DNA of 64,000 nt from Pseudocercospora fijiensis CIRAD86. Its lineage: Eukaryota; Ascomycota; Dothideomycetes; Mycosphaerellales; Mycosphaerellaceae. The DNA is taken from positions 3,743,092 to 3,807,091 of the forward strand of contig NW_006921536.1 of the NCBI RefSeq assembly GCF_000340215.1, given 5' to 3'. Below the pieces are notes generated by a model. That model saw only the letters and a list, made by a program, of their open reading frames with translations, ran no database searches and had not been told where the DNA came from. Positions 1-11,089 of this stretch are shown here, one piece after another (position 1 is the first letter of the stretch; each line of letters starts with the position of its first letter). Made by a program: the position numbers and the translations under genes.

Positions 1-700
1 ACTCTAATAGATCTCGAGAGCGGTACGTAAAGTATATCCCCTCGTAACTATATAGAAAGTCGAATCGAACCGGGTCTTAACGTCTTAGGTAAAACGGAGT
101 AGGCGCTAAGGAGGCCGCTTTTGCTATCGCTTATTCTATACGATATTCTAGGCATCGGTTTTAGGGCGCTCGATTAGGTTCTTTTAAATAGCCTCGAATC
201 GGTTATATCTCTATAAGCTCGAGTTCGTATATATTGCTAGACGACGAAGCTAGAGAAAAAGAGTTAGAACTATACTAGGTTACCGGCTATAGGTGCCGGC
301 TACGGATAAAAGTTATACCTTATACAAAACGAGAGCGAGGCTCTCTACCTTATCCCGTCTTATTACTATAATAAGTTTCTCGACTTTCGACTTTGCTTTA
401 TCCTTATCTAGGATCTTCTATTAGTCGTCGTTTAATAGTGCAATTTTAAGCGTCTTAAAGAGGGCTCGGATCGCGATTTAAACTATATAAGCGAGGTAGG
501 GAAACTTCTATAGGGATGTAACTAGCAACGACGTCGGCTCCGATTCAATAGGGCTAGGGCTATTAATAGGCTCCTCTTTATCGTTATTATCGTACGTATT
601 ATCGTACGTATCCGGAATCGTAGCGAGTTTAATATTCGGAAGATTAAGCTAGATTATAGACCTTGTAATCTCCTCTACGTACTCGACCCTATCGATACAA
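1..700 (-). pseudogene. hAT transposase fragment (middle part), copy 1
   Basis: On the minus strand the first 100 bases read DVKTRFDSTFYIVTRGYTLR, which resembles the hAT-family segment D-x-x-TRWNST-x-x-M. Upstream reading (rising coordinates) continues through an acidic, Ser/Pro-rich stretch to about 700, with TAG and TAA stops where Trp and Gln codons are expected. The C-terminal dimerisation domain is cut off by the window edge but is present in hAT-2 near 46.65-46.75 kb. It cannot make protein. Confidence 0.75.
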
Positions 701-1287
701 TTAGTGATTTTAAAGATATATACGAGTGAATTGTATATATAACGCCTTATACAATGTTCGATTATTACTAGCGTTATCCGTAGTAATCGAGATTAGTTTC
801 GTTGTTACGCTAACCCTATCTATTGCCGTATAGACAAGCTTCGCTATATCCTTACTAGTATAGGAACCTAGAATTTTAGGGAATCCGATTATAAGTTCCT
901 AGAGTTTCTAATCCGAATTGATAAAGTATAGCATAATCGAGAGGAAGGAGGCTCTTATAGTCCGGCTTAACTAGCTATCGATAGCAATAGCTACTCGGCG
1001 AGTATTACGGAGGATCTCCCGAATATCGTCTAACGCAGCCTCTTTGTTCTTTTCGAATATAATACGCTAGGTTATCGCGCCGAGAAATAGGGGAGGGTAG
1101 TTTATAAGATATAGGTATATCTTCTATATAGACTCCCTTTCGTAGAAGTCTTCCGGAAGACCGTTTATAGCTAGCATTTCGTTTGCTAGTTACTTAAAGT
1201 CTTCGGGGGAGAAATCGGTAGCCTTTAATCCTAGAGCTTCCTTAAGCGTAGCCTATAATAATTAGCTAGACCTCTACGGTTGATTTA

Positions 1288-1378
1288 AGTAGCCGGAATC
1301 TGTAGCCGGAATCTGTAGCCGGAATCTATAGCCGGTAGCTGTAGCCGGCAGCTATAGCCGGCAGCTATAGCCGGCATT
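1288..1378. repeat. 13-bp minisatellite with TAGCCGGC core (hAT-1)
   Basis: About seven units of a 13-bp repeat with core TAGCCGG followed by AATCT, TAGCT or CAGCT. The same array is in hAT-2 at 48716-48804. The core is half of a GCCGGC palindrome that recurs across the element. Confidence 0.9.
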
Positions 1379-3479
1379 TTAGAAGACGTACCTCTTTCTA
1401 GAACGCTATATCTATATTAACTCTCCTCTCTCTTTAAGATTCCCGATACCGTTTAGAATAGAGATAGTTCGTAAGCGATAAGTTCCTATCCCCTAGTTTC
1501 GGGTATTTTAAGATTGAACCGTAGAAGTTGTAGACAATTACTAGTTAACCTTTAAGTCGAGAAGTTGTATAACGGTACAATACCCCCTCTATAAAGAACT
1601 TCTAGAATATATCCGTTCGCTCCTTACTCCCCTATCGCATCGAGTACTTCCGGAGTTTACACTCCTTCGAACGTAAGTATAAAGGGAACTATATCTTATA
1701 GACCTATTAATTAAACTGCTCTATATACTCGGGTTTCTAAAGATACGCCTAGCTAGCCTTTTCGAAGATTTCCGGGTTAATACTCGATGTTCTTATATCT
1801 CCGAATAACCTTCTGCTTAGACTCCGTAAAGGTAAGGACTAGGTAGTAGTATCCTATAATAAATTCCTACTACTAGGATTCGGAGAGGATGAATCTAGCC
1901 CTAATCGTCGTCTAGGACTCGATAGGCTCGAAGGTAAGTATACGACCTCCTCTCGACGTTATCGTAATCTCGCTCGTATACTAGACTGTTTCGACTATCG
2001 TCTCGTTATTACCCTTCCTAGTATAGCGCCTAGTATATATACAATATCGGTCGGCATATTTTAAGGTTTCGTACGGTAAGGTAAGGACTTAGGAGTAGTA
2101 GATATATACTAGTAGCTATAGAGAAATACCCTTTCTTTTATAGCATCGTATCGTTAGGAATAGCTAGGTAGTAAATAGCTAGCTACCTTTTTTTTTATTT
2201 CCTAGCTACCTAACTACTAGATTTTTTTTCCTAGCTACCCTAGCTAGCCTAACTACTAGAATTTCTTTCCTAGCTACCCTAACTACCTGAATTTTGCCTT
2301 CTATACGGCGGCTCTCTCCTACTAACGGAACCGAGCTACTATACCTAACGAATCTAAGCTCGTTTTTAGTCTCAATCTATCCTCTTTCGGTATAAGATAC
2401 TCGATAAGCAAATACTTAGGCCGAGTCTAACTACGAAACCTAAGACTAACTAATAGCTCTATTAACTAATCCTAATCCTCGAACTCCTTCCGCTTCTTAG
2501 TAAAGACCTTAAAGAGCGCTCGAGCTTCTTCGGGTACCTACGGAGTAGTCGAGATAAAGCCGTATCGCTAAAATAGGTAATCCTTCGGAGGCTTATATAG
2601 AGATTTAGAGAATTCTAACGCTAACCTATCCTACTAGTAGCTTAGATTCCGGATATAAGCCCTCTCTACCTTAGTAAAGATTTTATATAGCAGTAGCACT
2701 CTGCCTTCGAGAAACGCTTTCTATTTAACTGTTAGTATCTGCCGGCTACGAACGCCGGCTATATATGCCGAGTATAGAATAATTACCTATACCCCTTCCT
2801 CCTATAGTAACACTTCTGCCGTTCCTAGATACCTAGCCCCGATCGCATTAATCGTAAGCTACTTTGCCTTTATAGACGCAAAGGCTTCGCTCTAATACTA
2901 ATAAAGAAACTTCTACTCTATATCGAGGATATAAAGACGACTAGTCTCGATTCTAATCCTTACTAGCTTTTCGTAGTAGCTTTAACTATAATTTTCTAGA
3001 TTGATAGGACTTATACCTTAGCCCTTTACTAGTATCTCGTTTCTTTAACTATACTCGATCTACTCCTAGCGCTTATCGTCTATAGCGTTAGGCCCTAAGA
3101 CTACACCTGTTACTAGATCGACGTATAGTATCTCCTCGCTTTTTTTAGTTCCTTTATTCGTAGTATTAAGCTCTATCGCAGTATCCTAAACTCTAGCATT
3201 GTTGTTCTCGGCTATCTAAACATCTCCGTTACTATCGGTTATATCGATAGAGGTAGCGGCTATAGGTCTAAATGCTATTAGTTAACGTGTTAAAGAAAAA
3301 TATACCGGCTACAGCTGCCGGCTACGGCTGCCGGCTATAGCTGCTAGCTACGGCCGCTAGCTAGATTAACTTACGCTACTAGAACTTTACGCTCGAAAAC
3401 TGGCCGCAATTCTTTCCTCCTCTTAGCCTTCTCTTAGGTTGTCTTCTTATTCTAACCTTCACTTTTTTCTATAGGCGCT

Positions 3480-3670
3480 AGCTATCGATAGAATACCTTA
3501 TTCCGCGCCTTTCTTCTCTTATCCTTAGCTCTTTTATCCTTATCTATCTTATCCTTTCTCTCGCGGTCTCGTACGGAATTCTTCTTTATAGAGTACTCCT
3601 CTTTAGTCTTACGCTTTTTAGTTAGACGCTTAGGTAAAACAAACTCGCGGTCTTTAGTTCTATCTTCTAT
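3480..3670 (-). pseudogene. Lys/Arg-rich coding remnant inside hAT-1
   Basis: Minus-strand reading gives an open stretch of about 55 residues rich in Lys, Arg, Asp and Glu (KRLTKKRKTKEEYS near its start, then a run of RDRERKDKIDKDKRAKDKRR). It may be a nuclear-localisation or basic region of a hAT-encoded protein, or the start of the transposase. The same stretch is in hAT-2 at about 50.91-51.10 kb. No family is recognised. Confidence 0.35.
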
Positions 3671-3840
3671 TTAACGCGCGGCGCGCTTCTCTCTTACTAT
3701 TATAAGGGAAAGGGGCGGGGGCGCAGCGTATAGTAGTTATTATCGGTATAGATATAGAGGAAGAAGTTGAAAGTATAAGAATGTCGCGAAGCCCTAATTG
3801 TTGCCGCCTACGTAACGTTATATAGGTAAGCTTTCGCAAC

Positions 3841-4177
3841 TACGGCAACTACGCCCCGGTAATAGTAACTACGCCCTAGCAACGGCAACTACGCCCTAGC
3901 AACGGCAACCACGCCCTAGCAACGGTAATAAAGCGTAGTAAATACAACCTAGTAACTATTATAGCCGGCAATCGTAGCCGGCAGTCGAATAAGAGTGTCC
4001 TTATAGCAAAACTACGCCCTAGCAACGGCAACTACGCCCTAGCAACGGCAACTACGCCCTAGCAACGGCAACTACGCCCTAGCAACGGCAAAAGAGCGTA
4101 GTAAATGTAACAGAGTTACTATTATAGCCGGCAATCGTAGCCGGCAGTCGAATAAGAGTGTCCTTATAGCAAAACTA
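3841..4177. repeat. 20-bp minisatellite array with a duplicated spacer (hAT-1)
   Basis: Two blocks of a 20-bp unit (CTAGCAACGGCAACTACGCC) at 3841-3930 and 4010-4090. Each block is followed by a similar spacer of about 85 bp that contains a pair of AGCCGGC motifs, so the whole is a larger duplicated unit. The second block has four units here and three in hAT-2 (51437-51497). Confidence 0.9.
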
Positions 4178-4289
4178 ATACAGTCTCTAGTTCAAACTAG
4201 GAATCTATATAGTTCGAAAAAACCAAACCGGAACTAGGGAGCTAGTTCGCCGCTAAGAAACCAAACTATATACGTTTAGTAGTTCGGAA

Positions 4290-4310
4290 ACCGAACCACT
4301 GCGGGGTCTA
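4290..4310. repeat. Right terminal inverted repeat of hAT-1
   Basis: Ends in GCGGGGTCTA, the reverse complement of the left terminus at 42126. It is identical over its last bases to the right end of hAT-2 at 51697-51717. Confidence 0.9.
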
Positions 4311-5420
4311 GTAAACTATATAGAGGTAGTCTAATAGGCCTAATAGGGCCCGATTAATATAGGACTAGAATATAGCAGGGGCATTAGCTAGGCCAAATAG
4401 TATAACTAAATACTCGAAATAGCTATAGCGAGTATAGAAGGCCGTCTTCTATTTATCGCCCTTACGAATACAAATACGGTAATAGGCGTCCTTAATATCT
4501 AATATAGTATAGAAGTAGGCCCTAGAAAGGCGATCGAGGGTCTTATTAATAAGCGGAAGTAGATAGCGGTCCTTAATAGTAATAGTATTAAGCCTACGAT
4601 AATCGATATATAGGCGTAGGCGACTATCCTTCTTCGGTACAAATAGAATAGGTAGACTAGTAGGGCTATTACTATACTAAATTCGACTATTAGCTAGGTT
4701 CTTATCTAGGTACTTACGTAATATAGTAAGCTCTCGTTTACTAAGGTTATAGAGGGGCCTAAAAGGAACCTCCTTACCCTATATAATATCGATCTTATAG
4801 TCCGTCTCTTTAAATATAGGCAATATCGATGCTAGGTAGTGTTTAAATACATTAATATAGGTTTCTCGAATAGGCTATAGTATACGAGTAAGCTAATTAG
4901 GGTCTATACTATTAGGGGGCATAGGTTTATCGTTATTACTACTAAGCAGGTCGGTAGTCGGGTTAGCTAAGGCGGAGGCTAGTATTAGGTTGCTAATAAA
5001 TAGGACCCTAATATCTTTAGAGTACTCGCTAATATTAATATATTTAATGTCCTCTTTCCTAGCGATCCTAAATCGCTATTATTAGAGTCCTAAGTCTATA
5101 GTTATAGCGTAGTGCTTAAGAATAGGGTTACTAATAACAATATCGGATAGAAGGCTGTCTATATCTACTATATAGGCAGTAAAGTCTAACAAACGCTTAT
5201 TGCCGAGGTCGTCTTTTAGAACTATAGGAATATAGTAGGCTCTATAGGTTAAGTGCCGAGCGTTATTAAACTAAGCAAGGGTTAGTAGGTTAGCCCTATT
5301 TAATTATCGAAGGTCTAATTACTTAGCTAGGCGATAGCTAATAAGGGCACTAACTAAATTTCCTAGATCTAGCGTAACCTTAGTTTTATAATTAGTGCCC
5401 TAGGCGTCTTATATAAGGCA
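4311..5420 (-). pseudogene. Gypsy-A reverse transcriptase N-half and aspartic protease remnant
   Basis: Read on the minus strand, from high to low coordinate: protease region near 5.1-5.4 kb, then the linker and reverse transcriptase up to the catalytic YLDD region, which the hAT-1 insertion interrupts. It is recognised by alignment with the better-preserved Gypsy-C and Gypsy-B copies. Many TAG/TAA codons replace Gln and Trp codons, the expected result of RIP. The second half of RT, RNase H and integrase must lie beyond the left window edge, on the far side of hAT-1. Confidence 0.8.
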
Positions 5421-5599
5421 GGTACGTATAATAGCTAGCACAATGTCGATAGTTTTACGCCGTATAAGGCTAACAGTTAGTACGGCGCTTATTCCTTTTT
5501 CGAAGGTTAGCCTATAGGGGTAGCGTTAGCTACTAAGAGGTGCTTTCGGTACTTAGCGGTAGTACGGTCGACTCGGGCCTAATCCCTAGGTTTGTCGCA

Positions 5600-6794
5600 T
5601 TAGCCTAGTAGATAGCTAGTACTATTACAATTAAAGCACTTATACCTAGTTAGGGCACTGCTAGGTCCGCTCGGATTAGCGCTAGAATTAGAGGAACGAT
5701 TAGGGGTATATAGAAATAAGCCCCTTCCTTACTCTCTCCCTCGCTAGGGGTTTCTACCGCGGTATTAGCCCCTGCCTCTTCTACGTTAGTAGTCGTTACT
5801 GTTTCTATTATTAGTAGTACTCGTTTAGACAGTACTTCCTTAGTTTCTACTATAGCTACGGTTATTAGCGGCTAGTCGTATCTTAGATTCTAATCGTTGC
5901 TAAAGCTAGATAGCTCGTTTAGCTATTTCTACCTCGACTATAAATTAAATACGTATTAGGTTAGCCTATTTAAATATACGGCGGCGGTCCAATTTAAGGA
6001 TAAGCTCCTACCTAAGTTTTAGGCGTATTTCCGAGATCTATATAGAATTAGTCTTAGCCGGAAGGTCGTCCTCGAGGGTCTTTAAGTAGGCCTCGAATAA
6101 ACGAGCTAATTAATTAGTCTTTTGTTTAGCTCGGAGGTACTAATCCTAAGTATATTATTGCCTTAGTATAGGGTTTCTAAGAGTGTCTAGTATAATAGTT
6201 TTGTAGGTCTACTACTAAACGGTAGTCTAGTTATTAAGGGAGTCGAAATAGTTATCCTAGGTGCGTTCTAGGTCTCTATTAATGTACTATATAGTATAGA
6301 CGACTAAGGAATAGTTATCTAGCAGCGCTCTCGGTATATTACGCTAGTTAAGCTTATAGTTACGAATATAGTCGTTATATTGCTTTCAACTAGAGCTATT
6401 AAATACAGTATAGTCCTTAAGTTTAGCATCCTTCTTTTAGATAAGGACAGGTAGTAAAGAAGGCCCTAATATCGGCTTAGTATTAGTTGCTAGGGCTTCC
6501 TATAAGCGGCGAATTTCGAGGAGATTATCCTTTAGCTATTGTTCTTAACGCAAAGTAGCGAGCCTATTCTAAGTAGCTTCCTAAAGTCTCGCTATTAGCT
6601 AGGGGCTAAAGGCTAGTTAGCTATATCGATGATTAACAACATTATTAAGGATATCGTTAATAGGCAATTCTAGATTATTACTAGGAGCTATAGGCTCTTT
6701 ATTAATAGGCTCTATACTACTAGTATTGTTATTACTAGCGCTACTAGCGGCGCCGCGGTTGTTATTATTATTGTTTTATAACAAGCCGGCTATT
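5600..6794 (-). pseudogene. Gypsy-A gag remnant
   Basis: Minus-strand gag with a CCHC knuckle start (C-F-N-C) near 5.62-5.65 kb and the upstream capsid-like region with the same order as in Gypsy-B and Gypsy-C. It includes an Asn/Ser-rich N-terminal stretch near 6.7 kb, split from its start (13912-14190) by Gypsy-C. Broken by stops. Confidence 0.75.
6790..6794. repeat. Target-site duplication of Gypsy-C, left copy
   Basis: CTATT directly before the 5' LTR; the identical CTATT follows the 3' LTR at 13912-13916. Five bases is the normal length for Ty3/Gypsy integrases. Confidence 0.9.
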
Positions 6795-6991
6795 TGTTAG
6801 GGCTAAAGAGGCTATACGTAATTGGCATATAACTAGGCCGAGTAAAGCTAGGGTCTTAGTGCCTTAGGCAGGGCTTGGCGCTTAGCGTTAGGCTAACTAG
6901 CCTACCTTCCTCCCTCTCCTCCTAGCTCTCTATCGAATACTACCTATACCTACTACTACCCTATCTACCTGCTAATATAACCCTTCTTATA
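6795..6991 (+). repeat. 5' LTR of Gypsy-C
   Basis: Begins TGTTAGGGCTAAAGAGG and ends CTTCTTATA. It aligns with 13713-13911 over its whole length; the terminal CA has become TA and two bases are missing near the start. The sequence just after it (TAGTATTCGATC) could be a primer-binding site whose TGG has become TAG, but this is inference. Confidence 0.85.
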
Positions 6992-7229
6992 TAGTATTCG
7001 ATCTACCCTTTAAGGGCAGTAGCTAGATAGTCCTTATTTTAAGCTTTTAGCGGTATAGCTACGAAAACTATCGATTTAACTATATTACGCCCGAAGAACG
7101 GGACCTATACGTACTATTCTACTAAAAACAACCGTACTAATTATTAAGCAAGGCCTTCTATACGGCCTATTACACTAAGTTAAGTACACTAGGCCGATAC
7201 CTACTAATTCCGCTATATCCGTACTATAA

Positions 7230-8600
7230 GGGGCTATAATATATTATTAGTTCTACCCCTTATTACAATAGCCGGCTTATTACGAAACAATAACAATAAC
7301 AACCGCGGCGCCGCTAGCAGCGCTAGCAATAACAATACTAGTAGTATAGTGCCTACCGAAGTGCCTGCTAAAGTGCCCGCTAAAGGGCCTACTAAAGAAC
7401 CTATAGTCCTAGGTAATAGTCTAGAATTGCCTATTAACGACATTCTTAATAACATTGTTAATCGACGATATAGCTAACTAGCCTTTAGCCCCTAACTAGT
7501 AGGGAGACTTTAAGAAGCTACTTAAAACGGGCTTACTGCCCTACGTTAAGAATAGTAGCTAAAGGACGACCTCCTCGAGCTCCGTCGCCTTTAGGAAGCC
7601 CCGATAACCGCTACTAAACTAATAGTAGGACCTTCCTTACTATTAGCCTAAAAGAAGGATGCTAAACTCAAGGATTGCACCGTATTCGACGGCTCTAGTC
7701 GCAAGCAGTATAATAATTATATACGCGATTGTAAGCTTAACTAACGAAATGCACCGAGGGCTCTTCTAGACGACTATTTATTAGTTGTCTACGCTATATA
7801 GTACATTAATAGCGACCTAAAACGTACCTAGGATAACTATTTTAACTCCCTCGATAACTAGACCGCTGTTTAATAGCAAACCTATAAAACTATTATACTA
7901 GACACCCTTAGAAACCCTATACTAAGGCAATAATATACTTAGGACTAGTACCTTCGAGCTAAGCAAAAGACTAATTAATCGGCTCGCTTATTCGAGGCCT
8001 ATTTAAAGACCCTCGAAGACGACCTTCCGCCTAAGACTAATTCTATATAGATCTCCGAGATACGCCTAAAACTTAGGTAGGAGCTTATCCTCGAATTAGA
8101 CCGTCGCCGTGTATTCGAACAAGCTAATCTAATACGCATTTAATTTATAGTCGAGGTAGAAACAGCTAAACGAGCTATCTAGCTCTAGTAACGACTAGAA
8201 TTAAGGATCCGACTAGCTAGTACTAACCGTAGCAACCGTAGTGCCTGCGGAGGAAACTAAGGTCCCTACTAGAACAATAGTGCTAATAATAGGAATAGTA
8301 ATAATAACCGTAGAAAAGGCCGTAGCCGGCGGCTATATAGAGGAGGCCGTAATAGGGGCCGTAGAAGGGGCTCGTATCCCTATAGTACTAACCGCTCGAC
8401 TAATAATAATAGTAGCAATAACGGTTATAGCAACCCCCTAACCGGATTAAAGTGCTTTAACTGTAATAGTACTAGCTATCTACTAGGCTAATATAACAAA
8501 CCTAAGGACTAGGCCCGAATTAACCGTGCTTCCGCTAAGTATAGGAAACACCTTTTAGCCGCTAATGCTACCCCTATCGGCTCTTTTAATTAGTCGAAAA
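7230..8600 (+). pseudogene. Gypsy-C gag remnant with CCHC knuckle
   Basis: Plus-strand reading gives an Asn-rich N-terminus, a capsid-like region containing TVFDGSSRKQYNNYIRDCKL (about 7.68-7.74 kb) and an Arg/Gly-rich linker. A retroviral-type zinc knuckle starts at 8453 (CFNC) but its His and last Cys are lost (G to A and C to T changes). Gag packages the element RNA. Many stops; no functional product. Confidence 0.85.
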
Positions 8601-8639
8601 AAGAATAAGCGCCGCACTAACTGTTAGCCTTATATAGCG

Positions 8640-9015
8640 TAAAACCATCGACATTGTACTAGCTATTATACGCACCTGTCTTATATAGGATACGTATAGA
8701 GCTAGCTATAAGACTAAGGTTATACTAGATCTAGGAAATTCAGTTAGTGCCCTTATTAACCACCGCCTAGCTAAGCAATTAGACCTTCGACAATTGCTTA
8801 GAACTGATATACTAACCCTTGCTTAGTTTAATAACGCTCGGCACTTAACCTATAGGGCTTACTATATTCCTATAGTTCTAAGAGACGACCTCGGTAACGA
8901 GCGCTTACTAGATTTCACTGCCTACGCCGTAGATATAGACAACCTTCTATCCGATATTGTTATTAGTAACCCTGTTCTTAAGCACTATGCTATAGTTATA
9001 GACTTAGGCAGCTAA
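8640..9015 (+). pseudogene. Gypsy-C aspartic protease remnant
   Basis: Reads VILDLGNSVSALI around 8.72-8.75 kb, corresponding to the retropepsin D-(S/T)-G motif with the middle Ser changed to Leu. The region ends HYAIVIDLGS. The Gypsy-B copy keeps the same domain as an unbroken frame at 18961-19320. Confidence 0.8.
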
Positions 9016-9269
9016 TAGTAGCGATTTAGAATCGCTAGGAGAGAGGACATTAAATACATTAATATTAGCGAGTGCCCTAACAATATTAAGGTTCTGTTTA
9101 TTAGCACCCTAATACTAGCCTCCGCCTTAGCTAACCCGACTACTAACCTACTTATTAGAGATAACGATAAACCTGTGCCCCCTAATAGCATAGACCCTAA
9201 ATAGCTTACTCGTATACCTTAGCCTGTTCGACAGACCTATATTAATGTATTTAAATACTACCTAGTATC

Positions 9270-10630
9270 GATATTGCCTATATTTAAAGAGACGGATTAT
9301 AAGATTAATATTATAGAGGGCAAAGAGGTTCCTTTTAGGCTACTCTATAACCTTAGTAAAAGAGAGCTTGCTATATTGCGTAAATATCTAGATAAGAACC
9401 TAGCTAATAGTCGAATTTAGTATAGCAATAGCCCTACTAGTATACTAATCTTATTTATTCTAAAGAAGGATAGTAGCCTACGTTTATATATTAATTATAG
9501 AGGGCTTAATGCTATTACTATTAAGGACCGCTATCCACTTCCGCTTATTAATAAGACTCTCGATCGCCTATCTAGCGCCTATTTCTATACTATATTAGAT
9601 ATTAAGGATGCGTACTATCGCATCTGTATTCGTAAGGGCGATAAATAGAAGACAGCCTTTCGCACTCGTTATAGCTATTTCGAGTACTTAGTTATACTAT
9701 TTAGGCTAGCTAATGCCTCTACAACCTTCTAGTCCTATATTAATCGGGCCCTTTTAGGCCTATTAGACTACCTCTGTATAGTTTACCTAGATAATATGCT
9801 AGTTTATATACACTTACCTAACATTGCGGAGTACTAGGCTATAGTCTATAAGGTGCTCGATTGCCTAAGAACCTATAGCTTATATTGCAAGCCTTCTAAA
9901 TGCACCTTTGCTACTAAAGAGGTATTATTCCTCGGCTTCCTCGTATTAACTAATAGTATTAAGGCTAATCCTAAACGGATTAAGACTATTACTAAGTAGC
10001 TAATACCTACTAGTATTAAGGAACTTTAATTATTCCTCGGCTTCGCTAATTTCTATCGTCGCTTTATTAAGAGCTATTTACGGCATGTAATACCCCTAAC
10101 TAAGCTTACTAAAACTAAGGCTAACCTATCTAGAGAATTCAAATAGACTAACAAAACACAAGCCGCTTTTAACGGCTTAAAGCAACGCTTTACTAAAGTC
10201 CCCTTATTATACTATTTCGTGCTAAGTAAGCAGATCCGAATTAAGACTAACGCTTTATAGTTCGCTATATTAGCTATTATGTCACAATAGGCTAATAACA
10301 CCTATTAGCACCCGATTGCCTTCTTCTCCCGAAAAATAATCGATATAGAACGTCGATACGAGACCTACGAGTAAGAGCTCCTAGTAATCGTAGAAGCCTT
10401 TAAGTACTAGCGCTACTATCTTAATAGTGCATAGTACACTATTTAGGTCTATACAGACTATAACAACCTGCGTAGTATTACTAAGGTTATAAGGGTTATA
10501 GGTCGATAGGCTAGATAGGCCGTCTACCTCGCTAGGTTCGATTTTAATATACTATATCGGCTAGGCGTAAGTAACCCTACTAATAGCCTATCGAGGCGGC
10601 CTAATTACGATAGCGAGACCTATTAATCTA
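9270..10630 (+). pseudogene. Gypsy-C reverse transcriptase and RNase H remnant
   Basis: The RT fingers and palm are readable: LILFILKKDSSLRLYINYRG, then RYPLPLINKTLDRL, and the catalytic box at 9784-9795 reads YLDN instead of YLDD (GAT/GAC to AAT, a RIP-type G to A change). RNase H follows from about 10.2 kb with FFSRKIIDIERRYETYE and ending at LSRRPNYD near 10.6 kb. Stops at former Trp and Gln codons prevent expression. Confidence 0.9.
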
Positions 10631-11089
10631 TTAATTCGTTGTTTCTAACCCTATAGTATAAGATTGCTATAGCCTATATCGTTAATAAGCAAGCGTAGGA
10701 TAAGCGGACTTCTAGACCCCGCGGCGGCAACAAATACTATAGCGGAGTTGTCGTTCTTCTAGTATACGTTAGAAAGGACGTAGATCGCTCGAGCTATAAT
10801 AACTCGATTAAAGACATTGCTATCTATAGTAATAGCCTATATAGCGATAGTACTATAGAAGAGGTTATAGTAGTTCCGGCTGCTAGTACTATTAGATGTA
10901 TATAATACGTACCTCGTTTAATAGTAAGGGTACTATTAAATAACCTTACAAATAGGGATAGTTAATCGTTTATAGATAAGCTGTTACATACTTAGTAGAG
11001 GGACGCCTTTGCTATTAAACGTATTAATAGGCTTGTAAGTAGACGAGCGACTCGATCTAGTAAGAGTAAAAGTTAGTCGATCGACGATA

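Larger units (their letters stand above)
1..4310 (-). mobile_element. hAT transposon copy 1 (hAT-1), right part, RIP-degraded
   Basis: This segment matches 47428-51717 almost base for base, so it is a second copy of the complete hAT-2 element; its left part lies before the window. It ends with the same terminal inverted repeat (reverse complement TAGACCCCGC...). It sits in Gypsy-A exactly within the reverse transcriptase active-site region, and the first 8 bases after it, GTAAACTA, are the expected target duplication, whose partner is off the window. Differences from hAT-2 are mostly C/T and G/A changes plus one extra 20-bp minisatellite unit. The transposase is on the minus strand. Confidence 0.9.
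4311..6794 (-). mobile_element. Gypsy-A, segment 1 (pol and gag remnant)
   Basis: Minus-strand Ty3/Gypsy element, cut on the left by hAT-1 and on the right by Gypsy-C. Its sequence is collinear with Gypsy-B (18190-20685), which lets the breakpoints be placed. It resumes at 13912 after Gypsy-C; the last five bases, CTATT, are the target duplication. Stops are frequent throughout. Confidence 0.9.

Noticed and set aside
3841..4177. CRISPR-like regular repeats
   Set aside because: Repeats are head-to-tail without unique spacers, in a eukaryotic transposon.
7234..7455. 73-codon minus-strand open stretch, Leu-rich
   Set aside because: It is the antisense of the Asn-rich gag start of Gypsy-C, where AAT/AAC repeats read as Leu/Ile/Val on the other strand.
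8241..8441. 66-codon plus-strand open stretch, Ile/Val-rich
   Set aside because: Out of frame with the gag Arg/Gly linker of Gypsy-C; hydrophobic only because of repeated AATA/GTAA codons.
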